A DNA stretch of 64,000 nt from Chondrus crispus. Its lineage: Eukaryota; Rhodophyta; Florideophyceae; Gigartinales; Gigartinaceae. The notes under the pieces were generated by a model. It was not told the origin of the DNA, searched no databases, and saw only the letters and a program-made list of their open reading frames with translations. Shown piece by piece: positions 1-12,489 of this stretch; the stretch's first letter is position 1; the number at the start of each line of letters is the position of its first letter. The position numbers and the translations under genes were made by a program. The stretch lies in assembly GCF_000350225.1 (NCBI RefSeq), contig NW_005179046.1:478945-542944 (forward strand). The letters are read 5' to 3'.

Positions 1-1427
1 ATTTGACGAGCTCCTATTGGATGAGGGGTTCGTGCGCATGGCCGCAGGGGTCCTTCCGTATTTCTGCTATGTCCGCCGTGTCTGCCTGGGAGCGAGGCGA
101 GCGGTCCGGTCTTCATCTCCAGTGGCTACCGGCTCGTTGTGTACATGAACCTCGCCGGCGAGAATCCTGTATTGCGAGGAGCCTGGTACTCCCCGCAGGG
201 GCGTCGCCCTACTGACGTACTGTGGTCGCGGATAGGCCGACCCGTTCTTCCGCATGAGACCCTTTCCCTGGGACGCTGGGTACTCCGCGGGACTAGGGCG
301 ACTCGGTGAGGTCAACGGTACGACCTTTCCCGCGTGTCCGGAAAACTCCGCTGTGCTGCCGGACAACTTCCGCCAGTCTCCTACCGCGTCTGTAGTCCGC
401 GGCGCGCACGGTGCGTTAGTCCCGTAGTAATCATATGTCCGTGTCCTTTTTCATTCCCTTCCAGCGCGCGTTCTGCCTGGTTGTGCCGCCATGTCGAGCG
501 GAGGGAAGATGTCGTCGACCAAGGACCCGTAACCTCTCGTGCATTCTTCCGGCTGCTTTCTCCGTCGTACTCCCCGGGGGAGGGGTGAGGCCGAGTCCCG
601 TATTGAACGAGTAGCCCTCTCCCGGGTTTGTATCGACCGCCGCGACCGTAACCGACTCCAGCGACGATCGCATTACTCACTCGCGTGCTTCGCTAACGGG
701 GCGAGAGCGCGAGTGCTCAGCGGCTCGTTTTCTTTGGGGTGTCCCTCGCCGTCGGCGCGAGGGCATATCATTCCAGATTGAACTTGTCAGCGTGGCAAGT
801 GTTCTTCCGTCGGAGTTCGCTTTGGCGGCGGTTGTGGAGCTGTACGGGGAGTCAACGGCGCGGCCACTGTATGGGGCGCACGGGAACTTTCGTTGTGTCG
901 GGTTTTCGTGGGGGAGTTGACGTGGACGATTGCCCTCTGTTTCTACGACGGCGTCGTTGCCAACGTTGGTCGCGGGTTCGTGAGAGCGAGCTGTGAGGGG
1001 ATGATGCGGGCATAACGCTCGGCTAATTCCCCACTTCGGTATGGGGGCGAGTGTCGGGCGATTTTCGATTGCTTTTGGCCCACGTGTGCTGGACGCGCAC
1101 GTAACGCACGTGCTGTCCGCCGTCCGGTGTCATTTTCCACCGTTAATTTTTCGATATTCTAGGGGGACGGTGGCGGTTTGGTGGCGATACCGGCTTCTGA
1201 GGCACGAGCAGACAGTTCCTTTTTGCTTGCACATCGGATCTCGGATCCCGTGTGCACTTGTCACTTCCCATGCGCATTCACTTAACAAGTGCATGCGGTC
1301 GCTGCGCGCCTGGTCCTTCTCCTCAGGGGTCGGCCCCTCGTTGTGTCCTTGCGTAGACCCCCGACCTTTCCGACCGCGAAGGGGGGGTAATTTATCCAGT
1401 CGACGGAGCGGTTGAGGGGCCCCCTCC
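1..1427 (-). other. 3' post-pol region of Gypsy-1 (partial)
   Basis: This GC-rich stretch follows the pol stop on the minus strand. It begins with a purine run (complement of 1420-1429) and the word CCCCTCAACCGCTCC, which also follows pol in Gypsy-2 at about 19795. Scattered similarity to Gypsy-2 19795-20530 continues. It is therefore the start of the same long post-pol region, which in Gypsy-2 is 5.4 kb and holds an antisense gene. The equivalent of that gene would lie left of base 1. The short ORFs here show no protein family and I do not call them. Confidence 0.6.
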
Positions 1428-4400
1428 TTAAGAGTGAACGTCCGCGTTCACTTCGGAGTTGAGGTCCCTCCCCGTGCGTCCTCGACGACGCAGCGCATAT
1501 CGAGACACCAATTCTTCGGGAATGTGGGTGCGCGCTGTCCAAGTACGTTGGTCGTAGTCCGCCCACCTGATGAGGAACTCCGTTGTTCCGTCTTCCATCT
1601 CTCGATGCTTGAGTAACTTCTCAACGGCGTACTGTGTTCCCTCCCTGACCTTGTTGGCAAGGTCACGCGGGGTCGTCGTGCTCACCCGTGGCACGTCCAT
1701 CGGCGGGGGTGCGTACACGCAGCGGTGCGCGGAGACGCGCTCGGTGACGCCATCACGATCGATTGTGATAGTCCGACGATCGTTGGGGAGGACGCGATAC
1801 GGCCCCACGGCGGGTGAGGCGAGCTTGTTCGACGTCTTATCCCCATCGGTGGGGTTCAGGTAGACGAAGTTACCTGGCTCCAGACGTGTGTTGATCGTTC
1901 GAACGCGCTTATCGAAGTCGCGTTTGTAACGGGCTTGCGTGAGTCGCAAGCTCCCGTAGGCCTTCTGGATGGTCGCGTCCAGGGTCTTCAGGAACTCCGC
2001 ACGATCCGTTCCCCTATCGGCAGGGGGCGCGTCCCCGCCGGTTCTTCGAAGAGAAAACTCCGGCGGGGGCCGGCTGAGTACGAGCTCAAACGGGGTCGTT
2101 CGTGTGGTTCGGTGTACGTGGCAGTTATATGTGTACGTTAACGGTCCCACGTACACGTCCCAGTCGTCTTGATGCTCGTTCACGTAATTGCGGAGCATCG
2201 CCGCAATCGTTCGGTTATAGCGTTCCACCTGGCCGTTCGTCTGAGGGTGGTACGCTGACGTATAAAGGTTCGTAGTTCCAAGCACTCGGCATGTGCTTTG
2301 CAAGAACTTTGCGTTGAACTGCGGTCCGTTATCCGACAGTAGCGAGCGTGGGACGCCGTACTTAAAGACCCACGTTTCGCAAAACGCCACTGCGACGGTG
2401 TAGGCGGTTACCGTCCGCAGTGAGACGACCTGCGTTAACTTCGTAAAGCGGTCGGTGATTACCAGGAGGAATCGTTTCCCTGCCTTGGTCTTTGGGAGCG
2501 GCCCCAGTATATCGATCGCGAGGCTCTCCAACGGCTGCGTCGCCGGAAACAACCTTAATCGGTTTAGGTGTTTCCGAAGCTTGACGCGGTTCATCGCACA
2601 GGTTCGACAACCTCGTACGGTCGACGCGACGTCCGCGACCAAGTGTGGCCAGTCGTACTCGCGACGGAGCGCGTAGTACATGCGTTTTTGCCCCGGATGC
2701 CCGGCGATGGCCGGGTTATGACAGAGCCGCAGCAACCGGGCGCGTAGAGTCCGAGGGAACACCACCTCTACGATATCAGGTTCGAAGGGGTGTCTCCGTT
2801 TGAGCACCCCTTGGTGGTCCTCGAAGAACGCGGAGTCCTGGGACTCTGACTGTCGTGCCAATACCGTTTGGCAGAAGTCATCCACGCGTTGTTCTTCGGC
2901 TATCTCCTCTATCGTAAGAGGGGCTTGCAGATCGTCCTACGGAGGGGCGACCTGGGAACCGGACGTATCGGCTTCGAAGTCTTGGGCGCGATCGAAGTCC
3001 ACGGCGTCGAATTCCTCGTTCTCTGCCCAGAAAGCGTCGGGTTCTTCTAGAGCAGGGGCTTCGTCGTCGCCCCTCGGCTCGTCGAGCGCTAGGGCGCGCA
3101 ATTTCATTCGGGATTTCGTTCGGTTCCTTGTAGTCACGAAGACGTGGTCGGCCTCGTGGTCGCAGCTCGCGGTGCATACGTGGTCCGCGAGCTCATCCGA
3201 GACATCACGAACGGTCGTGCACGTGTCGTAGGTGGGGATGTCGTCGTCCACTTCGACAGCCGGGCGAGGGTCGTCGGCGACCCTCGGTGATATGAGGCGT
3301 GACAGGGCGTCGGAGACCTGGTGCACGCGCCCGGGGCGGTACTGAATGGTGAAATCGTATTCAGCCAGACTTAGCCGCCACCGGGTGAGTCTTCCGGAGC
3401 TCTCGGTCAGGGACATGAGCCACCTCAGCGCGTCGTGATCCGTTCGGACGGTGAACTTCGAGCCCTCGACGTACGGGCGTAGTGTGCGGACGGCCCGCAC
3501 TACAGCGAAGCACTCGCGTTCTGTAGGGATGTAGTTGCGTTCGCTGTCGTTTAACGAATACGACCAATACCCGACGGGACGCCAGTCGTTGGCTTCGTCG
3601 TGTTCTTGCATCAGGTTACACCCGAGTTGATACGCACTTGCATCGGTATCGATCATGTACGGCCGACCGTACCGCGGAAGCGCAAGTATCAGCGGAGCGA
3701 TCATCGTTGCCTTGAGGTCCTCGAACGCTTGAAGCTGGGCCTCCGTTGGATTATCGAAGTCGGGGTCGGCGTCCTTGCGGGTCATATCGGTTAGCGGTCG
3801 AGCTATCTTGGCAAACCCCTTGACGAAACGGCGTTAGACGTTGCACGCCCCGAGGAACGAGCGCACCTGCGTAAGCGTCCTCGGGAACGTGAACGTCTTG
3901 AAGGCGTCGGCCGCCGTTTCGGCCACGCTGAGCTTACCTGGGGATATCACGTGCCCCAGGTCATGCATCTTCGGACGGCAGAAGCTGCACTTCTTGAGCT
4001 TGAGGGATATACCGGCGGTCCTCAACAAGCTCAAGACAATGTCGAGGTGTTCAGCGTGCTCCTCGTGCGTTCGGGAAAAAACTATGACGTCGTCGAGGTA
4101 TACGAGACATATCTGCCATCTTACGCCGGACAAGATGATGTCCAATGCACGTTGGAAGGTGGCCGGTACCCCTTTCAGTCCGAACGGCATACGCAAATGG
4201 CGAAACGTACCCATATGTGTGGTGAATGTGGTCTTATCCCGGTCCTGCGGCGCGACCGGGATTGGCCAGTGGCCTGAATTGCAGTCGAGCGTAGTGAAGA
4301 CGGCTGCATCCCCTAAAGAATCGATGCAGTCGTCCATCCGGGGCAGCGGATACGAATCCGCTGCCGTCTTTGCGTTGAGACGTCGGTAGTCAACGCAAAA

Positions 4401-6135
4401 CCGAAGGGAGCCGTCTTTCTTCGGGACGAGCACCACCGGCGAAGCCCACTCGGTGCTCGCGGGTTCGATAACTCCGGCGTTCAACATCTTGTTGACTTCT
4501 TTAGCAACCATCTCACGCATGGCGGGCCCCTTTCGGTAGGGCATAGAGCGAATCTGTTTCGTCCCCGCCTCGAGTGGTATGCGGTGCTCGGTTGCTCTTA
4601 TCGTACCGAGCGCACCGCTCCACAGACTCGAATGCTTACGGAGCATGTCGAGTACCCGTGCGCGGAGCTTGTCATCGTCGATGTATGACAAGTCCATTTC
4701 TTTTTCCCAATTCATCGGCGAATTTTCGGGATCCTTATTTGTGACTCGCGCGGTGCCTTCCGTCGATGATGGGCACCTCGCCGGCTGATCGCCGGGGCCG
4801 GCGTGACTTCCCGTGGCAATCTTATTTTCTGGGGAGCTTGGTCGTCCAGCTCCCCCTCTCCCGGCTTGCACGTCCCAGTCGGTGAGATGCAGCGCGTGTG
4901 CGATCTCCGCCCCGACTCGGCGCTCGGGCGTCAGGATCGCCAGCGGATTGCGCTTCGCGTAACCGACGACGGTGGGCTTCGGGAGCCGCCTCGCTTGGTG
5001 CGAGAAATTCGCCACCATCACGTCGAAGGTCTGGTTGGGTAAGACCTCAGCTACACCGTTCGTGAGCCTCACTCCGTGTCGACGTTGGAGTGACGGCTTG
5101 GGTTCCAAGAAAACGAGGCCGCTCCCCGCGGTAGTGACGCCTATCCGTGCTTGCGACATCGCCGGGATCGTGACCCATCGGGAGACACGGATCGGCTGTG
5201 GGGCTTCTTCGCGTACGTAGGCCCGACTTGTCTGGCGACCGTGGCGCCGGGTTGGGGGAGACGGCTCCCCCTTCCCATCGACAATGGCGACGGAGCCACC
5301 TTGTCGGAGCTCGAGCCTCTGCGCATCGATGTCAATACTTCGAACGTGCGCATCGATGAACGCCGTGCCCAGGAGGACGGGCACCGCGAGCTGGTCGGCG
5401 ACCACGAACGGAATGCGGAAGGTCGTGTTCCGCAGTCGGACGGCCAGCTGCACGAACGCAGTCAGCTTGAGCGGGTTACTGTTCACGCCTGCCAATCGTG
5501 GCAGGCGTGCCTCGCGTACGACGTAGCGCGTCCAATCGGGAGGAAGGTCGGCCTTCCTCACCAAGTTATACCCCGAGCAGGTATCGACTGCACTGGTATG
5601 AGGCTTGAAGGCGTTCCCCTCGGTTGAGATCGAGCCGAGGACGTTGTATATCTTTGATGTCATCCAGCAGATGACACCATCGACTACCTTCGGTGACGAC
5701 GGCTCGGCCAGGTCGTTCCGCTTGGGCCGCCGGCGTCGGTTCCGGCTTCTCTTCCGTGGTCTTCTGCCTCGGTCGCGGGGCGTCCGTCGGTCGGTGACGT
5801 CCTCGCGGCAAGTCGCGTCCGTACGCGACTTGATTTCTTCTGGCGGCCCCGGACCCCCTTGGGTCGGGCCGCCGCCGCGTTCGAAGCGCTTCTTGTTAGG
5901 CACGTGGCTCACGGCGGCCACGGTACCTTCCTCTAGGCGTGCCGGGCTCTCAGTGGCCTCGGCGCCTTTGTCCTCCCGCACCTGACTTACGGAAGTCTCG
6001 GTGCGCTCGTGCGGAGTGGAGGCGAATATTATCGGCAAACATTCCCCTCCTCCGCCGGGGTTGAATCGTAACGGGTCTAGGTTGGTGTGACAAGACGGGT
6101 CACGCGACCGCGCGAACGTAACCGTCTTTACGGGG
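1428..6135 (-). pseudogene. pol: Gypsy-1 pol polyprotein (protease, RT, RNase H, integrase, chromodomain), broken by stops
   Basis: It is one frame on the minus strand, open from the gag overlap near 6135. Order: Arg/Lys-rich linker; protease with the unusual core DTCSG; RT with FCVDYRRLN and YLDD; RNase H with IDTDAS and TERECFAVV; integrase with an HX6H..CX2C zinc domain and DDE core; GPY motif; C-terminal chromodomain-like segment (TEFLIRWADYDQRTW). Two nonsense codons interrupt it: TAA at 3834-3836, where Gypsy-2 has a Tyr codon, and TAG at 2937-2939, where Gypsy-2 has CAG. No frameshift is seen over about 1,560 codons. The codon matching the first Met of Gypsy-2 pol is TTG here, which fits expression through frameshifting from gag. 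Confidence 0.88.
6094..6126 (-). promoter_or_regulatory. Stem-loop after gag stop, candidate -1 frameshift stimulator (Gypsy-1)
   Basis: On the minus strand GACGGTTACG (6126-6117) can pair with CGTGACCCGTC (6104-6094), with one mismatch and one bulged G. The stem begins one base after the gag TAA. The same stem is present in Gypsy-2. The pol frame is open across the gag stop in both copies. Confidence 0.5.
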
Positions 6136-8689
6136 TTTTCGAACTACCCGAGCTGTCGGAGCTACCCGCCCTGCTATCGTTAGCTAGCCCTTCAACGGGT
6201 CCCTGGCCGTGGTGGTGCGCGTCGTTCCTCCACCCTGGCTGGGCATCCTCTACGAAGTAATTGGATGCTTCGCCACCTTGAATTGAAACGTCCGTCCGTT
6301 GCAATATTTGAGGGGCGGCGAGAACCGGTTCTCCTCCGCCTCCTTCCGTGGGCTGGGGGTTCGGATCCCCAACCCAATCTTGGAGGTACATGATGGCATT
6401 CCTTACCCCTTGGAGCAACTGGGTACGGCCCCGGTCGCCTCTTCCATCTCGACGGGGATACCGCGTATCCATCCGACGAGGATCACGCCGATCCCTTTGA
6501 TCGGTTCCTGGGTGTCGATACCCGCCTTCGCGAGGGGCAAAACGGACGCCCCCACCCGATCGGTTCGGGTCTCCTCGCCGCGGGCCTCGGTCTTCCCGCG
6601 TAGACTGCTGGATGAGATTGCGCATCCCGGGGCGCGTCTCCATCTGATAGCGGTAGTTCCTGTACGCCGTGAACTGACGCTGTTCAGGCGACAGGAACGG
6701 GCACGCGTACATGGCGTGGCCATACGTCCGTCACAGCCAACAAACGTACGCGCTGCCATCGGTCGACGCGAACGTCGCCGCGTGGCGTGCCTCTTCGTCG
6801 GTGAGTCGAGGCACGTAAGGCGGCACGCGATCCCCTTCTCGACGGGAGATATCCAGCTCTGCCATGTTGTGGTTCGGACCACCCGTGGCTTCTGGCGTGC
6901 GCGCGAACGCAGTCGCGTAGCTTCCGGTCGATCCCGTGGAAGCTGTCGTTGGAGGTCGGCCTCCTGCGCGGTCAAAGCCTTGCGTAATGAGGACAGGTTC
7001 GGCCTGCCACTCATCTTCTCCAATGTGGAGGGCGGTCGCCGGCGAACTTGTTCCGTGCGACCTCGGAGTTCGGACTCCCTTCGCCGCCGGCTTCGGATCC
7101 GGCAGCGGCAATCCGCGGCGGGCGCGGTAGGTTGTTCCCTCAGCCGTTGCGATACGGCGAATCGTTGAGAGTTCGGTCTTCTGTTGTCCCGGCAACCTTT
7201 GCATCGTCTCTGCCACTGCGGCCCGGGTCGCAGTGGACAACCCGCGCACGAAGTAGTGCGCGAGGGCTTGTTCTGAGAACACGGCCGTGCATCGGAACGC
7301 GGCTGATTCCAGCCAGTCCGCGAACGTGTTCTCGGTTTCGTGAGGAAGCTGTCGCGCCGACGCGACAGCATCAAACGCTTCCCCTAAGACGTCGTCGGTT
7401 AGGTAGCGTTTGATAAATTGGTTGACGAGACCAGGCCAGCTCGTATCGTCGTGGAGCTGGCCGGCGCGGAGGCCGCGCATGGTGTAGCTCGTATACAACC
7501 GCTCCGCGTCTCGCTCGAGGAAGTGAGCGAAGACACGGACTGCCACACCTTCGGTTAGGTGCTGGGCATTGAAGGTTATCCGGATATCCTTCAGGAACGA
7601 GAGCAACTGAATCGCATCAGTACCGTCGAAGCTCTTCATCGTGGGGCGGAGCCCACGGCAGCGTTGGACATACTTGGCGATCCGTCCCGCGTCACCCGAG
7701 GTAACGAGCCTCGAGGTGTTGTCCAACCGATACATCCGGTAGTTCGCGACGGCGCTGAACTCCTGTATCATGGTGTGGACGGGCTCGACCCCAGGTTCGG
7801 CGGGACCCAACGTTCCGAACGGCGTGACGGGCAACGTTCGGATGTCGACGGGGCCGGGATGCGCGGTAAGATCCGCTGGCTGGTAGCCGCCCCAGAGAGA
7901 ATCGAAGGGGAGAATCGGTTCCCCTGATCCGCGGGCGACTCCTCCACAGCCCTGGTCGAGTTCGGTCGGTACCCGTCGTGACTGCGGCATGCTTCCGGGG
8001 ACATGCGGCAGGGCTTGAGTCTCGGACGCGAAGTTCGTGTCCGCCGTCGGCTTGATGTCCTCCGCCCTCCGGCTGGTGACGGCACCAGCCGGGGGCCACT
8101 CTTGCAATCCGGACGCGACCGGAGGAACAGTGGCACCGGGCCTACTCGAGGAGGCTCCGGGCGGCCTCTCGGCCGAGGTCTGTTCCATCTCACGGGCACG
8201 GCGGCGAGTTGAGTTAAGTTCCGCCGCCATGTGCGCGAACGCTCCCATCTGTTCGGCAGATGGGAAGGGTTGCGGGTCTCGTCAAACCCCGGAGTTTGCA
8301 CTCGCGGGTCGACCCGCAACCTCTACGGCGGGGGAATCAATGCGCGCGTCCTCGACCAGCGCCACACGGGCGTGTAGCTGGTCGACGAGTGCGCGCAGGT
8401 TCTCCAAGGACTGAGTTATGCGCTCGAACCTTCCTTCGCGGAGGGAGCGCAACTCTTCCATACAGCGGGCGTAGACGCTGTCGGAGACGTCGATACGGAG
8501 AGATGTCCAGACATCCTCGATGTACTCGGCGATGCGATCGTACATCGCGCGAGCGCGTCCTTCGGAGAGGTCGGGCGACGGTTCGCGGTCCCGAGGACCT
8601 GCGTCGCCGTCGCCCACTTGGACGCGTAGCGCGGCCTCTCGCACATCCGCCGGCTCGGATCGGATCGAGGTCGGGTACTCGGCGCTCAT
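6128..8689 (-). pseudogene. gag: Gypsy-1 gag, two nonsense codons
   Basis: The start is set at the ATG conserved with Gypsy-2 (both read MS.E...SIRSE.AD). The N-terminal third is charged and helical, with an R-L-D-V-S segment (TSLRIDVSD). A Retrotrans_gag-like core follows (motifs FDGTD, FLKDIRITFN, WPGLVNQF, FADWLESAAF), then a CX2CX4HX4C zinc knuckle. Both stops are in frame: TGA at 8282-8284, near the N-terminal/central junction, and TGA at 6731-6733, which replaces the second Cys codon (TGC in Gypsy-2) of the zinc knuckle. The full-length frame without indels suggests recent inactivation by point mutation. Confidence 0.85.
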
Positions 8690-8764
8690 CTCAACGCGTA
8701 CGGACGCGGAGGTAAAGGACAACCTTCTCGGCGTGATCTTGAAGATCTTCTAGGTCGGGAGACT

Positions 8765-9152
8765 CGCCTGGGTGTCGCGCGCGTCCACTACCCGCTCGGT
8801 GGTGACTACTCGCGGAACGACGGTGTGAGTAGAGTAAGCTGGGTGATCGACCGTCGGTGGAGGGTTGCCTAGCTTGGTCCCCTCCGCCGGCCGTCGCTCC
8901 CTATATTTATTGTACAAGTTAATTAACCGTCTGCAGTACAGTACGGACTGTACTGTAGTCGGCTTACTGTAGACAGTGGGGGCCGAGCCGCACTGTAACG
9001 CTGTCAGCCGTCGGGGCTGCTACACGTGGGGTACACGTGTTGGAGCGCGCGCGCTGTAAGGTATGCACGCGCACGCTGTAAGGTCCGTACCTTACAGCGT
9101 TAGATCTAATTCTAAATCTAAAATATATACAGTAGTTGGCGGTTATGCTACA
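8765..9152 (-). repeat. 5' LTR of Gypsy-1 (inner boundary approximate)
   Basis: The outer edge is exact: the minus strand begins TGTAGCATAAC at 9152, next to Copia-A sequence. It shares TGTAGCATAAC and a TTTTAGATT word with the Gypsy-2 LTR. It contains the palindrome ACACGTGT (9033-9040) and several TACAGTA/TACTGTA words. The inner end is near 8765, before TCTCCCGACCTAGAAGA, which matches the primer-site region of Gypsy-2; the last LTR bases have diverged, so this boundary is an estimate. Confidence 0.7.
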
Positions 9153-11749
9153 AATCCGCCTCTGTTCAGATGGGAACCAAGGCTAGTGCAAAGGTTGCCG
9201 GCTGTGATGACGTTCACTTGAAGTTAAACGTGAATGGCCGCATCGAACCGTGCAATTTGACGGATGTATTGCACGTTCCGGACTTTGCCTTCTCTCTGCT
9301 CTCTGTCAGTCGAATGACTGAACTTGGACTAAAAGTTGGGTTCGAAAATGGAAAATGCATGGTCAGGCGAGGCTCAACTGTAGTGGCGACTGCGACATTG
9401 GTTGGAGAACTTTACGTTCTCGACATCGTCAGTGACATCGGATCTGCACATGCTGCCACTCTGCAAACGTGGCATGAGCGATTTGCACATGTGCATTCCC
9501 AAGGCATTGCTTCCATGATTCGTGACAATGTGGTAAGTGGAGTCAAACTACTTGGTAATGCGGCTAACAAAATCAACAATACTGACAATGATTGCATCTC
9601 TGAAAAATGTTCTGCGTGCGTCTACGGCAAAGCCACTCGATCTGTGATCCCAAAAGAGCGGTCCTCGAGGCGGGCATACTTCTGTCTAGACTTAGTTCAC
9701 TCTGATGTTTGTGGCCCCTTAGAGGTGCAGTCCATTGGTGGTGCCAAGTACTTCATTACTTTCATAGATGATCACTCAAACTGGTCAGTAGTGTACCCTA
9801 TGCACCATAAATCAGAAGCATTTGAACGATACAAAATGTTTGCACAACTTGCTCAGACTCACACTGGTCGCAAGATCAAAGTACTTCGCACCGATCGAGG
9901 TGGTGAGTATCTGTCCACGGAGCTTAAGTCTTTTCTGATTGCAAATGGTACTCAGCATGAAATGACGACCGCGTACACACCGGAGCAAAATGGCGTCGGC
10001 GAGCGACTGAACAGAACTTTGGTAAACTTGGTGCGCTCCATGCCAGCGCACAAGAAAGTTACAAAGGGATTCTGGGCAGAAGCACTTGCCAATGCATTGT
10101 ACGTTCCAAATCGAGTCACGTCACGTGCCATTCCCCCCAAGATGACCCCATACCACTTATGGATGAAATCTGTGCCAAATGTTGGTCATTTGCGTGTTTT
10201 CGGTTCAAAGTGTTGGTATATATTGCCAAATCACAACATCCAGAAACTTGACGCCCGTGCAAAGGAGGCAATGTTTCTGGGGTATGCTGAAAATACGAAA
10301 GCTTACAACTTGTGGAATAGTGATTTGCACAAAGTGATCGTATCCAGAGATGTTACTTTTGACGAGTCCACGGGAGGCAAATCTGGTGAACCGATGGATA
10401 CCAACGAGGAGGCTTCAACTGATGATGACACAATCAACTTGAACATCGATGAGGAAGTTGCAGAAAATGATACAGTGGCATCAGAAGCATCATCGCCGAA
10501 TGAACAACAAGACTCTGATGAATCCTCCAACTCCTCTCCAACTGCAGGGGAGGACGAAACCACCGAAACAGTTGAGCAACACGTAGTTGAGGAAGAAACG
10601 ATTGATCCGCCAACTAATCTCCGTCAGTCCACTCGCATTCGCAAAACGCCTGGGGCGTGGTGGTCAGCAGCTTTGGTGACTGCTGGACTCCTTAGCCACG
10701 CCCATGTGATAACGGATATCCCAAACTCGTACAAGCAAGCTATGGATTCTCCAAAAGCTCGCTTCTGGCAGAAGGGCATCGACAAAGAACTTGCTTCACA
10801 ACACAAAAACAAAACATGGACACTTGTTCCAAGATCTCAAGCATCAAACGTCGTGACGTCCAGGTGGGTTTTCGGAGTGAAGCAACTTCCTGACGAGTCC
10901 GGAAAATTGGTCCAAACTGCAAAGGGACGACTTGTGGCACGAGGTTTTTAACAAGTAGAAGGCATCGATTACAATGAAACTTTCGCCCCTGTCATCAAGT
11001 TCACAACTATCCGTCTGCTGCTGGCACTGGTTGCGCACTTTGACCTTGAGCTGCATCAGATGGACGTGGTGACTGCCTTCCTCAACGGTGACCTTCACGA
11101 AGAAATCTACATGGAGCAACCTGAAGGATGCATCGACAAAGTCAAACCTGATTCGGTGTGTAAACTTCTGAAAGCAATCTATGGTCTTAAGCAAGCCCAT
11201 CGCCAATGGCATAGTAAGATCGATGAGTTTCTGATCACTGAACTTGGTTTCAACACTACACGCAGCGACCCATGTCTTTACATTCGACGTCAAGGCAATG
11301 TCATCATGATTCTCGCGTTGTACGTGGACGATCTGCTGCTAGCTGGAAGTGACTTAGAGGCCATATTATGGATGAAAAACGAACTCAACAAACGATTCGA
11401 TATGAAAGACCTTGGGGAAGCGAAGACTTGTATTGGTCTAGAAATCGACCGTATACGTTCTAAACACGTCCTGACCGTCACGCAGTCGAAGTATGCCCAA
11501 GCAGTACTGAAACGGTTCAAAATGTCGGCATGCAATCCTTGCGTTACTCCGATGGAACAGTCTCGACATGTCACAATGCAAGTTGCCGAAACTGGCACTG
11601 ATGATAACCCATGCTTTGAACCATATCGTCAGGCCATTGGATGTCTAATGTTCCTAATGGTCGGGACCCGCTTTGTGATGGGCCTATCAGTTGGGCTTCC
11701 CGGAAACAAACAGTAGTTGCAAAGTCTACTTGTGAGGCAGAATACATCG
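9153..11749 (+). pseudogene. pol: Copia-A pol, 5' piece (protease end, integrase, RT), stop and deletion
   Basis: It starts in mid-protease. Integrase shows HX4H (HERFAH) and CX2C (CSAC), then SDVCGPLE, RTDRGGEY and NGVGERLNRT, the three acidic sites of a copia DDE core. RT shows RWVFGVKQL, QMDVVTAFLNG and YVDD near 11322. A TAA at 10949-10951 replaces the CAA present in Copia-C. A 226-bp deletion relative to Copia-C 40749-40974, at a GC microhomology near 11671, shifts the frame and removes part of the RT-RNase H connection. Gypsy-2 then interrupts the RNase H region within the CEAEYIA motif. Confidence 0.88.
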
Positions 11750-12409
11750 TGTAGCATAACCCCCCCCCCTGGGGCTTTATTTTAGATTAGATCAACTCAG
11801 AATCGGATCGGTTACTATAGGGCTCGATGCTCTACAGTACCACCACGTGTACTTTCGAGTACAGGGGGCGCACGTGTACACGTGTACGCGCGGGACCGAA
11901 GAGCGCACACACACACGTGTACTGTCAGCCCCGATGGCTGACAGTATTACAGTGTCGACCGACCGCTACAGTACATCGGTACTGTACTATTATGATAGGT
12001 TATTATGTACAGTAAATATGGAGCGGACCGGCGGCGGTGGAGGAGGACAAGCACGGACTTGTCGCCCACCGACCGTCAAGGTCCGACTTCCCGCTTATTC
12101 TAAGGTAGCGTTCGCTAACTACCTTAGAGCGGCACCGAGCGCGGGTTGAGGACGCACGCGGTACGCCCACGAGCCGGCTCCGCCTCCGCCCGTCGGTACT
12201 GGATCGTTACCCAGTACCGCGCCGGGGCGTCGAGGCGTCGAACCGCTTGCGCGTACCGGCGTCCTCCCCGTTCCCGCTCTACCACGCTACCCGGGCCCGC
12301 TGCCCGGTGCCGTTAGCTGGTGTCCCGCTTCACCCCCGTCTTCCCGTTCGGACGGGGTCTACGTCGAGCTGTGCATACACCCCTCTCCGTTGGGGGTGTT
12401 TATGCTACA
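11750..12409 (+). repeat. 5' LTR of Gypsy-2
   Basis: It starts TGTAGCATAAC and ends GTTTATGCTACA, so the ends are inverted (TGTAGCATAA/TTATGCTACA). It contains the palindrome ACACGTGT (11878-11885), a CA-rich run and repeated CTGTACAGTA-like words. The 3' LTR is 25188-25845. Confidence 0.95.
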
Positions 12410-12410
12410 G

Positions 12411-12428
12411 TGGTCTCCCGACCTAGAA
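12411..12428 (+). promoter_or_regulatory. Primer binding site of Gypsy-2
   Basis: One base after the LTR the sequence is TGGTCTCCCGACCTAGAA. It starts with TGG, the complement of a tRNA CCA end, as expected for gypsy elements. I cannot name the tRNA from memory with confidence. The leader to gag is only about 60 bases. Confidence 0.6.
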
Positions 12429-12489
12429 GACCCTGGAGTCCGATCTCCGAGAAGACTTCCGCTTCCCTCCGCAAACCGATCGCGTCGAG

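Larger units (their letters stand above)
1..9152 (-). mobile_element. Gypsy-1: Ty3/gypsy element, minus strand, 3' end outside window
   Basis: On the minus strand it reads: 5' LTR (about 8765-9152), short leader, gag (8689-6128), pol (to 1428), then a long 3' region that leaves the window at base 1. The LTR starts on the minus strand with TGTAGCATAAC, the same ends as Gypsy-2. It sits inside Copia-A: the base after 9152 resumes copia sequence AATCCGCCTCTG, which in intact Copia-C follows CACTTG. The second LTR and the target duplication lie beyond the left edge. Gag and pol keep their full-length frames but carry four nonsense codons, so this copy is not autonomous. Confidence 0.9.

Noticed and set aside
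1041..1415. Plus-strand ORFs in the first 1.4 kb
   Set aside because: Cys/Arg/Ser-rich, no motif, and in the non-coding post-pol region of Gypsy-1. The place where an antisense gene would be expected lies outside the window.
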